A stretch of 64,000 nucleotides of DNA from contig DATAUV010000117.1 in NCBI GenBank assembly GCA_036268075.1, forward strand, positions 1-64,000, written 5' to 3'. The DNA is from DATARH01 sp036268075 (GTDB lineage Bacteria; Pseudomonadota; Alphaproteobacteria; ATCC43930; CGMCC-115725). Positions 55,867 to 64,000 of the stretch are shown one piece after another. A program made the position numbers and the translations under genes. The notes beneath the pieces are model-generated. The model was not told where the DNA came from and made no database searches. It saw only the letters and a list, made by a program, of their open reading frames with translations. Every line of letters begins with the position of its first letter. The stretch's first letter is position 1.

Positions 55867-55867
55867 C

Positions 55868-58800
55868 CTAGTGCGGCTCGGGCTGCGGCGGCATCTCGCC
55901 GCCGCTGAAATCGGGCACGGCGAAAAGGCGGCGCAAGACGCCCGGCGCGACGGCGCTGAGCGGGTTGACGGAGACGCCGGGATCGTCGACCGAGCCGGTC
56001 AGCTCGTAGTTTGCGGCGAAGAGGCTCTGCCCCTCGCCGCCCATCAGCAGCGAGCCGATCACCGGCACCTTGCCCAGCGCCGAGTTGACCAGATTGGCCG
56101 GCGCTATAGCGCCGGTCAGGTCGAGCGTGTCGTGAACCAGGTCGACCGACCCCGATGCGCTGATGCCGAGCGACTCGCCCGAGGCGAGCAGCCGGTCGAG
56201 CACAACCCGGTCGTCGGTGTAGGTGAAGGCGCCCTGCAACGAGCCGAACGGGATGCCCGACCCGGACATGATGCTCGATATTCCCGTATAGGACGCCACC
56301 GACAGCACACGCGTCAGCACGCCGGTGCGGCTGACGCTGAAATCGGATCCGGTGATCTGGGCGCGCAAGGCGGGCTTTCCGCCGTCGTCGGCTAGTTCCC
56401 CGATCACCTGCATCTTGCCGCCGTTCACATTGTTGGCGACATCGAACAGCTTGAGCGCGGCGCCGAGATCGTCCGAACCGATCGACAGCCGATGCGGCCC
56501 CGCCTCGCCCCCCAGGCGGACCGCGAGGCGGCGGCCATTGGCGAAGACGCCGTCCACCCGCATCGTCTGCCATGAGCCGCCGGCCCGGCTGAGCTCGGCG
56601 GAAACCCCCTGCATCACCCGGTTCGGCCCGAGCGCGACGCGGTCGATTCGCGCCGTCACCGAGAGCGGCGGCCCCGGCGACCCCTTGTCACCGGCCAGCG
56701 CGTGCTTCAGCAGCGGATGCAGATCGACCCGCTTTCCGTTGATGTCGGCATGCCAGCCGGCGCCGCGGCGGATCAGCGAGCCGGTAAAATCATCGTCGCC
56801 GACGGTGAGGTGGGTGATGTCGATCCGTGCCGTCTGCCCTCGATCAGGGGACAGGCCGATGACGAAATGCCCGTCGAGCCCATGCGCCGCCACGGCGACC
56901 TTTAGGGGACCGGCAATCGCGTCGTGCTGCAGATCGAAATCGATCCGCGCGACGCCCGCCTGCCCCTCTGGCTTCTCAAAGGCCGCCTCGGCGACGGAGA
57001 GGTGCGCCGCGCGCAGATCGGCAACGAGCGCCGCCGAGCCGTGGCCGGCATCGCGCACGGTATAGGTCAGATCGACAGTGACCGGACCTGACAGTCGCTC
57101 CGGCAGAAAATCCCCGTCGAGGCGCTGACGCGCGGCATCGTCGAGGGTGAGGCTTGCGCGGTAGATGGCATGCGGCCCGCTCTTCGGATGAAAGGCCAGG
57201 TCGGCGTCGACGGCCGCCGGGATCCCGTCAAAACGGGCGTCGCCCTTGATCCGCACGCCGTCGCGGGTGAGGTCGAGGGAAAGATCGCCGTCGCCGAGAT
57301 TGCGTCCAAGCGCGACCTTGGCGAGCGAGGCGCCGGTCAGCGTCGCCTTGGCGGTGTAGTCGACATCATCGAGCTTGAGCGCATCGACGAGCGGGAATTT
57401 GAAATGGAGCTGGGCGTCCGCCTTGCCCCCGACCCCGGCCGGGTCGAGCCCGGCGGCATGGGCGTAGCGCAGCGGCTTTGCATCGAGGATTTCGAGGGCA
57501 TCCCTGAGCGGGCCGGAGATCGTCGCGTCGATGACCGCGTTCTGGTCGTGCTGGTCGAGGTTGGTGATCTTGACCGCGCCGCCAGTGAGCTTCATCCCTT
57601 TGACCGTGCCCGAACCGGGGATGAAGTCGAGCTCCTTGTCGCTCAGGATCGCCGTGCCGCTCATCCCCTGAAGGATCGGCAGCCCGTTGAAATAATTTAC
57701 CGAGATATCGTGATAACGCAGCTTGCCGTGCACCGCGCCGATATCGGCGGCGCCGTGCTGGGGATCGAGCTTGAGATCGACGCGCGCACTCGCCTCGGCG
57801 AGCACGCCGTCGCGGACATTGTCGAGAACCCAGCGTCTTCCGCCCGGGCTCAGCGCGGCCGGCCACAGCGCGCCGACACGCGCGATCGGCAGGTTGGTCA
57901 GCGTCAGACCGAAATGCGCCGGCAGCACCGCGGCAGTGTCGCCGCCGGCCGCGACAAAGCCCCGGGTGATGCCGTCGACATGACCGTCGATCACCGCATT
58001 CGCGCCGCCGCCGAGATCGACCGTCAGCCGGTCGAGGCGAACGCTCTGCGCCTCCGGAGCGTAAACCGCGTGCAATTCGCCGCCGCCGACCGCCAGCCGA
58101 CCGCCGGGGAATTGCGCGTTGTGCAGCCACCCTGCGCCAAACGCGAGATCGACGCGCAGCCCTTCGAATTTGGTTTCGTCGACATCGAACTGGGTCTGCG
58201 CGGTGCCCGATATCGGGACGTGGATATTCGACAGCGGCGCCAGGGTGGGCAGCAGCTCGGCGAGCGCGGCCGGCTGCACCCGATCGGCGGACAGGCCGAG
58301 GTCGAGCTTTCGCCGGGAAGCGGCGTAGCGGTAGGTCGCGTGCAGTTCCGAGGTCTCGGCGCCGAGGGTCACGGCGACCGAAAAATCGCCGGCGCTGCCC
58401 GCGCCGTCGCGGGTGATCGCGGCGTCGAGGTGACCGGCCCGCCAGCGCCGCCCGACCACCTGGTCGTCGACGACCACGGTCGCGTCGCGGATTCGCACAC
58501 GGGTGAGCTGGCCCATCGGCGCGTCGGCCACGGCCGGGCCGATCACGCTCATCGCAATGTCGAGCCCGCTCGCGGCGGCGTCATCGCCGATGCGGAAGCG
58601 GATGCTGCCGGACACATCGCGCGACAGCGCGACAACCGGGCGCTCGACGATAAGCTGCGTCGGCGCCAGCCGGCCACGGATCAGCGAGCCGAGGCTGAAG
58701 CTTGTCGCCATCTCCGGAAAGCTCGCCAGCCGCTCGCCGTTCGGCAGCGACAGATGCACATCCTCGACACGCAGGTCGAGCTGGCGGGTACCCCGGTCGA

Positions 58801-58975
58801 TGCCTAGCCGAACGCCCGACATCGTCACATCCATGCCGAGACCGGCCCGCGCAAATCCGGCCTGCACGTAGGGCAGCGCCCAGTCGAGCTCGACCGGTCC
58901 CTGCATCAGCCGCCAGATCCCGACCCCGACGAGCAGGATCAACACGGCGGCGATCGAGCCGAGCCAGGTCAGCAC
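55868..58975 (-). CDS. YhdP/AsmA-like (DUF3971) envelope protein
   Basis: A giant protein of at least 1035 residues. One N-terminal membrane anchor (WLGSIAAVLILLVGVGIW) is followed by a long periplasmic beta-rich repeat region typical of DUF3971 and, at the end, an AsmA-like C-terminal domain (AGLDPAGVGGKADAQLHFKF further in, LTGAIAPANLVNSALGKVPV near the end). This family forms bridge-like channels for lipid transport between inner and outer membranes. The start is unclear: GTG 58975 is the only usual codon near the anchor, yet the preceding RHARRAARHVGRHAHR is a natural cytoplasmic basic tail, so a rare start further upstream is possible. Divergent from glnE. Confidence 0.87.
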   Translation of the reverse strand: MLTWLGSIAAVLILLVGVGIWRLMQGPVELDWALPYVQAGFARAGLGMDVTMSGVRLGIDRGTRQLDLRVEDVHLSLPNGERLASFPEMATSFSLGSLIRGRLAPTQLIVERPVVALSRDVSGSIRFRIGDDAAASGLDIAMSVIGPAVADAPMGQLTRVRIRDATVVVDDQVVGRRWRAGHLDAAITRDGAGSAGDFSVAVTLGAETSELHATYRYAASRRKLDLGLSADRVQPAALAELLPTLAPLSNIHVPISGTAQTQFDVDETKFEGLRVDLAFGAGWLHNAQFPGGRLAVGGGELHAVYAPEAQSVRLDRLTVDLGGGANAVIDGHVDGITRGFVAAGGDTAAVLPAHFGLTLTNLPIARVGALWPAALSPGGRRWVLDNVRDGVLAEASARVDLKLDPQHGAADIGAVHGKLRYHDISVNYFNGLPILQGMSGTAILSDKELDFIPGSGTVKGMKLTGGAVKITNLDQHDQNAVIDATISGPLRDALEILDAKPLRYAHAAGLDPAGVGGKADAQLHFKFPLVDALKLDDVDYTAKATLTGASLAKVALGRNLGDGDLSLDLTRDGVRIKGDARFDGIPAAVDADLAFHPKSGPHAIYRASLTLDDAARQRLDGDFLPERLSGPVTVDLTYTVRDAGHGSAALVADLRAAHLSVAEAAFEKPEGQAGVARIDFDLQHDAIAGPLKVAVAAHGLDGHFVIGLSPDRGQTARIDITHLTVGDDDFTGSLIRRGAGWHADINGKRVDLHPLLKHALAGDKGSPGPPLSVTARIDRVALGPNRVMQGVSAELSRAGGSWQTMRVDGVFANGRRLAVRLGGEAGPHRLSIGSDDLGAALKLFDVANNVNGGKMQVIGELADDGGKPALRAQITGSDFSVSRTGVLTRVLSVASYTGISSIMSGSGIPFGSLQGAFTYTDDRVVLDRLLASGESLGISASGSVDLVHDTLDLTGAIAPANLVNSALGKVPVIGSLLMGGEGQSLFAANYELTGSVDDPGVSVNPLSAVAPGVLRRLFAVPDFSGGEMPPQPEPH

Positions 58976-59109
58976 ACGGTGCGCGTGGCGGCCGACATGC
59001 CGCGCCGCGCGGCGGGCGTGGCGACTGCGCGGCGGCGCCGTCGGTTCAACCGGGGCTTGATCGCGGCCGGCGGGCGGGCCAAGGTCGCTTCCCTCACCGG
59101 TGCCGCGCG

Positions 59110-62097
59110 ATGAAATTGTTATCGCAGCTCTCCCCCGATGGCGGCCCGCTGCCGCTGCCCGCCGATGCGCGTCGCCTCGAAATCGGCCTCGCCGCCTGGA
59201 ATGAGGCGCTTGACGCCGCCGAGGACCACCAGGCGGCCGCCCGCGCGCGGACGTGGAGCGCGAGCCCGGCGGGACGCAAGTTGCTGGCGGCGATCTTCGG
59301 CAACAGCCCATTCCTGAGCGGCGTGGCGGTCGCGGAATGGGACTTCCTCAGTCGGCTCGTCGAGCATGGTGCCGACCCCCTTTTCGGCGACATCCTCGGC
59401 ACTACCCTCGCGCACAACCACGGCGAAAATCGGGCGGAGACGATGCGGCGGCTGCGCGTCGCCAAGCGCCGGACCGCGCTGGTCGCCGCCGTTGCCGAGC
59501 TGGCCGGCGCGTGGACGCTCGAACGGCAGATGGCGGCGCTCAGCGGGTTCGCCGAGGCGGCGTTGCGGGCGGCGCTGCGCCATTTGTTCCGCGAGGCGGC
59601 GGAGGCCGGGACGATGACCCTCGCCGATCCCGGCGATCCCGAACGGGATTGCGGCTTCTTTATCCTGGCGATGGGCAAGCTCGGGGCCGGCGAGCTGAAC
59701 TATTCCAGCGATATCGACCTGATCCTTCTGTTCGATCCGGTCCGGGCAGCGCTCAAGGACCGCGACGGCGCGCAGATTTTCTTTACCCGGCTGGCGCGCG
59801 ACCTTGTGCGCATTGTCGATGAGCGTACCGGGGATGGCTATGTGTTTCGCACCGACCTCAGGCTGCGCCCCGACCCGCGCTCGACTCCGCTCGCGATGTC
59901 GGTCGCCGCCGCGATGGCCTATTACGAAAGCGTCGGCCAGAACTGGGAACGCGCGGCGATGATCAAGGCGCGCGCGATCGCCGGCGACGTGCCGGCGGGC
60001 GAGCGGTTCCTCGCCGAGCTCGCGCCCTTTATCTGGCGCAAAAGCCTCGACTTCGCCGCGCTCTCCGACATCCACTCGATCAAGCGCCAGATCGACGCGC
60101 ACCGCGGCGGCGGGCGCATCGCGATCGAAGGACACGACGTCAAGCTCGGCCGCGGCGGGATTCGCGAGGTCGAGTTTTTCGCCCAGACCCAGCAGCTCAT
60201 CTGGGGCGGGCGGATTCCCGCGCTGAGGCTCCGCGAGACGGTGCCCGCGTTGCACGCCTTGGCCGCCGCCGGGCGAATCGACCGGGCGGCGGCCGAGCGG
60301 CTTGCCACCGATTACCGGTTTCTGCGCCGGGTCGAGCACCGGCTGCAGATGATCGACGACGCGCAGACCCACCGCCTGCCCACCGACCGCGACGGCCTCG
60401 CCCATCTCGCATTGTTTCTCGGCTATGACGGGGTTGAGGCATTCGCGGGCGATTTGCGAAATACCCTCGTGTCGGTCGAGCGCCACTACGCCGATCTGTT
60501 CGAGGAGGCGCCGAGCCTCGCCGGCCCCGGCAACCTGGTCTTCACCGGGGCCGACGACGATCCGGGGACATTGGCAACTCTCTCCCGCCTCGGCTTCGCC
60601 AACCCCTCGCAGGTCGCGACGACCGTGCGCGACTGGCATCACGGCCGCATCCGAGCGACCCGCAGCGAGCGGGCTCGCGAGATCCTGACCGAGCTGGTGC
60701 CCGAGCTTCTGCGCATTTTCGGCGCGACCGCCGCGCCCGACACGGCGCTGACGCGGTTCGACCGGTTCCTGTCGCACCTGCCGGCCGGGGTGCAATTGTT
60801 CTCGCTGTTCAAGCAGAACCCCGGCCTGTTGACCCTCGTCGCCGACACGATGGCCGAGGCGCCGCAGCTTGCCGACAATCTGGTTCGCCGCCCGGCGCTG
60901 CTCGACGCGGTGCTGACGACGGAGTTCTCGGCGCCGCTACCCGACCGCGCCGGCCTCGCCGCCGACCTCGCCGCCATGCGTGAGGGCTCGCGCGATTTCG
61001 AGGCGACGCTCGACCTGCTGCGGCGCTGGAGCAACGAGCGGCGGTTTCAGGTCGGGGTCCAATTGCTGCGCCGGGGTCTCGACGGGGCACGGGCCGGCGC
61101 CGCGCTCGCCGATATCGCCGAGACCGTGCTCGCCGCGCTGGCCCCGGCGGTCGCCGACGACTTCGCGCGCCAGCATGGCCGGATCGCCGGCGGCGCGTTC
61201 GCGGTCATCGGGATGGGCCGGCTCGGCAGCCGCGAGATGAGCCTGTCATCCGACCTCGACCTGATCATGGTCTACGACGCCCCCGCCGCCACCGAGATGT
61301 CGGACGGCCCGCGACCGCTGGCTCCGTCGACGTATTTCGCCCGGCTCGGCCAGCGGCTGATCGGGGCGATTACGGCGCCGACCGCCGAAGGGCGGCTGTA
61401 CGAAGTCGACATGCGACTGCGCCCGTCCGGCGAATCGGGGCCGATCGCGACCCGCATCGACGCCTTTGCCCATTACCAGCGCGACGAGGCGTGGACCTGG
61501 GAGCATATGGCGCTGACCCGCGCCCGCCCGGTCGCCGGCAACGCGAGCCTGTTCGCGGCGGTTGAAGCCGCGATCGCCGACGCGCTGCGCCGGCCCCGCG
61601 ACCGCCGGACATTGGTCGCCGACGTCGCCGACATGCGGCGGCGCATCGCCGGGCAGCATCTGCACCCGTCGCCGTGGGATTTGCGCAACCGGCGCGGAGG
61701 GCTCGTCGACATCGAGTTTATCGTGCAGCACCTGATCCTGCGCGATGCGCCGCAGATCGCGCCGCGCGGCATCGCACCGGCGATCGACGCGCTCGGCGAG
61801 GCCGGCGCGCTCACCCCGCGCGCCGCGCAAGAGCTGGGCGAGGCGGTGCGGCTGTTGCGCCATGTCCAGGCGCTGCTCGCGCTGTTGTTCGAGGGGCCGC
61901 CCGATCCCGACGCGCTGACCGGGATGCACGCCGCGACGCTGGCGCGCTGCGCCGGTGCGGTTGACTTCGCGCGGCTCGATGCGGAAATCTCCGAGGCATG
62001 CGCCCGCGGGCGCGAATGGTATGATCGCCTCGTCGCCCGGCCGGCCCGGCGCGCGGCGAAACGAGCGGCAATCGCGACAGGAGAAGCGCTCCGATGA
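59110..62097 (+). CDS. glnE: bifunctional glutamine synthetase adenylyltransferase/adenylyl-removing enzyme
   Basis: A 995-residue regulator that attaches AMP to, or removes it from, glutamine synthetase under PII control. It has two nucleotidyltransferase domains. The removing domain has AMGKLGAGELNYSSDIDLIL and the attaching domain has GMGRLGSREMSLSSDLDLIM; each GxLG...SDxDL is the catalytic acid pair. The stretches KLGRGGIREVEFFAQTQQLI and RNRRGGLVDIEFIVQHLILR are the repeated RGG-hxEhEF motifs. Its stop overlaps the bcp start (ATGA). No PII or glnA gene is in the window. Confidence 0.95.
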   Translation: MKLLSQLSPDGGPLPLPADARRLEIGLAAWNEALDAAEDHQAAARARTWSASPAGRKLLAAIFGNSPFLSGVAVAEWDFLSRLVEHGADPLFGDILGTTLAHNHGENRAETMRRLRVAKRRTALVAAVAELAGAWTLERQMAALSGFAEAALRAALRHLFREAAEAGTMTLADPGDPERDCGFFILAMGKLGAGELNYSSDIDLILLFDPVRAALKDRDGAQIFFTRLARDLVRIVDERTGDGYVFRTDLRLRPDPRSTPLAMSVAAAMAYYESVGQNWERAAMIKARAIAGDVPAGERFLAELAPFIWRKSLDFAALSDIHSIKRQIDAHRGGGRIAIEGHDVKLGRGGIREVEFFAQTQQLIWGGRIPALRLRETVPALHALAAAGRIDRAAAERLATDYRFLRRVEHRLQMIDDAQTHRLPTDRDGLAHLALFLGYDGVEAFAGDLRNTLVSVERHYADLFEEAPSLAGPGNLVFTGADDDPGTLATLSRLGFANPSQVATTVRDWHHGRIRATRSERAREILTELVPELLRIFGATAAPDTALTRFDRFLSHLPAGVQLFSLFKQNPGLLTLVADTMAEAPQLADNLVRRPALLDAVLTTEFSAPLPDRAGLAADLAAMREGSRDFEATLDLLRRWSNERRFQVGVQLLRRGLDGARAGAALADIAETVLAALAPAVADDFARQHGRIAGGAFAVIGMGRLGSREMSLSSDLDLIMVYDAPAATEMSDGPRPLAPSTYFARLGQRLIGAITAPTAEGRLYEVDMRLRPSGESGPIATRIDAFAHYQRDEAWTWEHMALTRARPVAGNASLFAAVEAAIADALRRPRDRRTLVADVADMRRRIAGQHLHPSPWDLRNRRGGLVDIEFIVQHLILRDAPQIAPRGIAPAIDALGEAGALTPRAAQELGEAVRLLRHVQALLALLFEGPPDPDALTGMHAATLARCAGAVDFARLDAEISEACARGREWYDRLVARPARRAAKRAAIATGEALR

Positions 62098-62558
62098 CCC
62101 TCAATATCGGCGACAAGGCCCCCGACTTCACGATGCCCAGCGACGGCGGCGGCACGGTTTCGCTGGCGAGCCTCAAAGGGAAGCCGGTGGTGCTGTATTT
62201 CTATCCGAAAGACGACACCTCGGGCTGCACCGCCGAGGCTTGCGGGTTTCGCGATTCGCTCTCGGATTACAGCGGCGCCGGCGCGGCTGTCATCGGCGTG
62301 TCGAAGGATTCGGTAGCCTCGCACGACCGCTTCAAAAAGAAATACGAGCTGCCGTTCACGCTCGCCGCCGACACCACCGGCGAGGTCTGCGAGAGCTACG
62401 GCACCTGGATCGAGAAAAGCATGTACGGGCGCAAATACATGGGCATCGAGCGCGCCACCTTCCTGATCGACAAGGACGGCGTCATCCGCGGCATCTGGCA
62501 CAAGGTCAAAGTCGGCGGCCACGTCGCCGAAGTGCTGAAAGCGGCGAAGGCGCTCTGA
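62094..62558 (+). CDS. bcp: thioredoxin-dependent peroxiredoxin, Bcp/PrxQ type
   Basis: A 154-residue peroxiredoxin that reduces hydroperoxides. The peroxidatic cysteine is in YFYPKDDTSGCTAEACGFRD; the next cysteine five residues on (EAC) is the usual PrxQ resolving cysteine. GDKAPDFTMPSDGGGTVSLA is the typical start. It overlaps the glnE stop by 4 bp, so the two are translationally coupled. Confidence 0.94.
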   Translation: MTLNIGDKAPDFTMPSDGGGTVSLASLKGKPVVLYFYPKDDTSGCTAEACGFRDSLSDYSGAGAAVIGVSKDSVASHDRFKKKYELPFTLAADTTGEVCESYGTWIEKSMYGRKYMGIERATFLIDKDGVIRGIWHKVKVGGHVAEVLKAAKAL

Positions 62559-62568
62559 CCTCGATTTG

Positions 62569-62658
62569 CCCGCCCTCCCATCGCGATGCGATGGGCCCTC
62601 ACCCGTCCGTCGCTGACGCGACGGGTGAGGGCGCGGCGCGCAGCGACGTGAGGGCGGG
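62569..62658. repeat. palindromic repeat at the start of the DUF455 gene
   Basis: Outer arms CCCGCCCTC / GAGGGCGGG and an inner arm pair CCCTCACCCGTC-CGTCGC / GCGACG-GGTGAGGG around a 4-nt loop. It is between bcp and the DUF455 gene and contains the GTG start codon of the latter (62648). Confidence 0.8.
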
Positions 62659-63436
62659 TCTCGCGGAAAGTGCGGTCGAAATCCTGCTCGCTGCCGATCC
62701 AGCCGAGAAAATTCGCTTGAGTCTGACACTGGCGGCACGATGGGGAAACGGCAAGCTGGATGTCGGCACCGCAACTCCGCCACCACGCCCTGCCCGGCCG
62801 CCGCTCCCGCTGCTGCTCCACCCGAAGGCAATGCCCCGGCGGCGCAATTTCGGGGGGCTCGGCGGCCGGCTCGCGCTGCTGCACGCGCTGGCGCATATCG
62901 AGCTCAACGCGATCGACCTCGGCTGGGACATCGTCGCACGGTTCCCTGGATTGCCGCGTGCCTTCTACGACGATTGGGCCGGGGTCGCGGCCGAAGAGGC
63001 CGAGCATTTCGCGCTGCTCGACGCGCGGCTGACGGCGCTCGGCGGGGCCTATGGCGATTTGCCGGCGCATGACGGGTTGTGGGAATCGGCGGCTGCGACC
63101 GCGCATGATCTGCTGGCGCGGCTCGCTGTCGTGCCGCTCGTTCTGGAGGCGCGGGGGCTCGACGTGACGCCGGAGATGATCCGCCGACTCGAACGCGCCG
63201 GCGACCCCGACAGCGGCGCGATCCTCGAACGCATCTACACCGACGAGATCGGGCACGTCGCGGCCGGCGCACGCTGGTTCGATCGCCTGTGCCGCGAGCA
63301 GGGACTCGACCCCGAAGCGACGTTCCACGACCGCGTGCGGCGCTACTTCAAGGGCCGCATCAAGCCCCCCTTCAACCGCGACGCCCGCGACCGAGCCGGG
63401 TTTCCGGCGCCCTATTACGAGGCGCTCGCCGGGTGA
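62648..63436 (+). CDS. DUF455 family ferritin-like protein
   Basis: A 262-residue DUF455 protein with a ferritin-like four-helix fold. The start of the family is seen in LAESAVEILLAADPAEKIRL. Helices with possible di-iron ligands are ALAHIELNAIDLGWDIVARF (E-x-x-x), EEAEHFALLD and YTDEIGHVAAGARW (E-x-x-H). The C-terminal RRYFKGRIKPPFNRDARDRA is characteristic. I chose GTG 62648; the frame also stays open through the palindromic repeat to ATG 62591 and into bcp. Related to MiaE-like di-iron enzymes; activity unproven. Confidence 0.82.
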   Translation: MRAGLAESAVEILLAADPAEKIRLSLTLAARWGNGKLDVGTATPPPRPARPPLPLLLHPKAMPRRRNFGGLGGRLALLHALAHIELNAIDLGWDIVARFPGLPRAFYDDWAGVAAEEAEHFALLDARLTALGGAYGDLPAHDGLWESAAATAHDLLARLAVVPLVLEARGLDVTPEMIRRLERAGDPDSGAILERIYTDEIGHVAAGARWFDRLCREQGLDPEATFHDRVRRYFKGRIKPPFNRDARDRAGFPAPYYEALAG

Positions 63437-63545
63437 TCGAAGGTCACATCGCCAGGTTCCATGCCCCGGCACCATCGTCCCGCGCCTCGCGCTGGTCGAT
63501 CGGGGCGGCGGCTGACACAATGCGCGGGACAGCCCGGAGGATCCG

Positions 63546-64000
63546 ATGACCACCCTCGACTACGCCAAGCTCAGCGCCGATCTCGAACGGCTGCTCAAAC
63601 TGCGCTCGTTTGTCTTCGCGATGAAATTGTACGAGAAGCGCGAGGAGATGGAGGCGATCCCGCGCATCCGCCGGCCGCAATCGATCCACACCTTCGACCA
63701 GGTGGTCGGCCAGGCGTCGCGGCTCGGCTGGACGGTCGGGATCACCGCCGACAACCTCGTCGGCGCGCAATGCCGCGCCGTGATCGGGCTGGGCCAAGCC
63801 AAGGACGCGGAATGGAAGACCGGGAAGCACATGGTCGGCGTCTGGTACTCGACCGAGGAGGACGCGACCGCGCATCAGGCGGCGATGAACTGCGTCGCCG
63901 ACGGGCAGTACGAGGCGATGGCGGTCGCGCCGCTGGCGAGCGGGCGGCTCGACCCGCCCGACATCGCGCTCTTCTACGCAACGCCCGGCGCGATGATGTA
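63546..64000 (+). CDS. DUF169 family protein (cut by the right window edge)
   Basis: The first 151 residues of a DUF169 protein. It starts TTLDYAKLSADLERLLKLRS and continues PRIRRPQSIHTFDQVVGQAS, with the family features LGWTVGITADNLVGAQCRAV and HMVGVWYSTEEDATAHQAAM. The start ATG 63546 has GGAGGATC in front. The family, also found in Archaea, has no firm function; a conserved cysteine pair (AQCRAV, MNCVAD) suggests metal or cofactor contact. It is 109 bp after the DUF455 gene. Confidence 0.8.
   Translation, partial: MTTLDYAKLSADLERLLKLRSFVFAMKLYEKREEMEAIPRIRRPQSIHTFDQVVGQASRLGWTVGITADNLVGAQCRAVIGLGQAKDAEWKTGKHMVGVWYSTEEDATAHQAAMNCVADGQYEAMAVAPLASGRLDPPDIALFYATPGAMM

Overview
The window is GC-rich (roughly 65-70 %) bacterial chromosome. 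The gene set points to an alphaproteobacterium, probably near Rhodospirillales: a GapR/DUF2312 protein, an RpoH with a clear RpoH box, a 995-residue GlnE, DUF1244 and DUF6481 proteins, a Tyr/Gly tRNA pair beside tuf, and palindromic repeats of kinds common in that class. No phage, transposase, integrase or CRISPR array is visible. It reads as a catabolic and housekeeping chromosome with many small non-coding palindromes.

Layout. 1-3000: start of tuf, tRNA-Gly, tRNA-Tyr, divergent rlmB, a VOC protein, tRNA-Thr. 3000-9900: acetyltransferase and D-aminoacylase, a 0.5 kb triple tandem palindrome, an SDR, a secreted YXWGXW-type protein, and a dihydropyrimidinase/CobW pair. 10000-17000: one operon for a branched-chain-amino-acid-type (Liv) ABC transporter containing an acyl-CoA ligase. 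17100-31000: many amide-bond hydrolases and small metabolic enzymes (asparaginase, M20 carbamoylase-type amidase, M81 peptidase, ketopantoate reductase, acetamidase), an Ada plus 2OG-oxygenase alkylation-repair operon, a decayed DUF433/DUF5615 toxin-antitoxin pair and a second CobW GTPase. 31200-38500: methylmalonate-semialdehyde dehydrogenase, a ClC protein, a FecR/DUF6600-like protein, threonine aldolase, HicAB, and DUF1244 with GapR. 38500-48500: a Rieske dioxygenase alpha/beta pair divergent from an orphan molybdopterin dehydrogenase subunit, hydrolases, VapBC, a luciferase-like monooxygenase, a cupin protein and an MFS transporter. 48600-64000: ornithine decarboxylase with a structured leader and a 36-codon leader ORF, then rluD, rpoH, anmK, tyrS, a YhdP/AsmA-like giant, glnE, bcp, a DUF455 protein and a partial DUF169 protein.

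How the genes work together. The recurring theme is scavenging of organic nitrogen and carbon: D-aminoacylase, dihydropyrimidinase, asparaginase, carbamoylase-type amidase, acetamidase and M81 peptidase release ammonia or amino acids, a Liv-type transporter imports small acids, and a CoA ligase and MMSDH channel carbon inward. GlnE tunes glutamine synthetase, although it is not linked to these genes. RpoH, Ada and the toxin-antitoxin loci are the stress component.

I see no convincing complete, wholly undescribed multi-gene system. The best leads are: the ornithine decarboxylase leader with a translated-looking 36-codon ORF; a palindromic repeat inserted in frame inside a CobW GTPase gene; the triple nested palindrome at 5377-5890; and two gene fossils (a truncated DUF5615 toxin, and a collapsed cupredoxin/anti-sigma locus), each beside a copy of the same repeat family.
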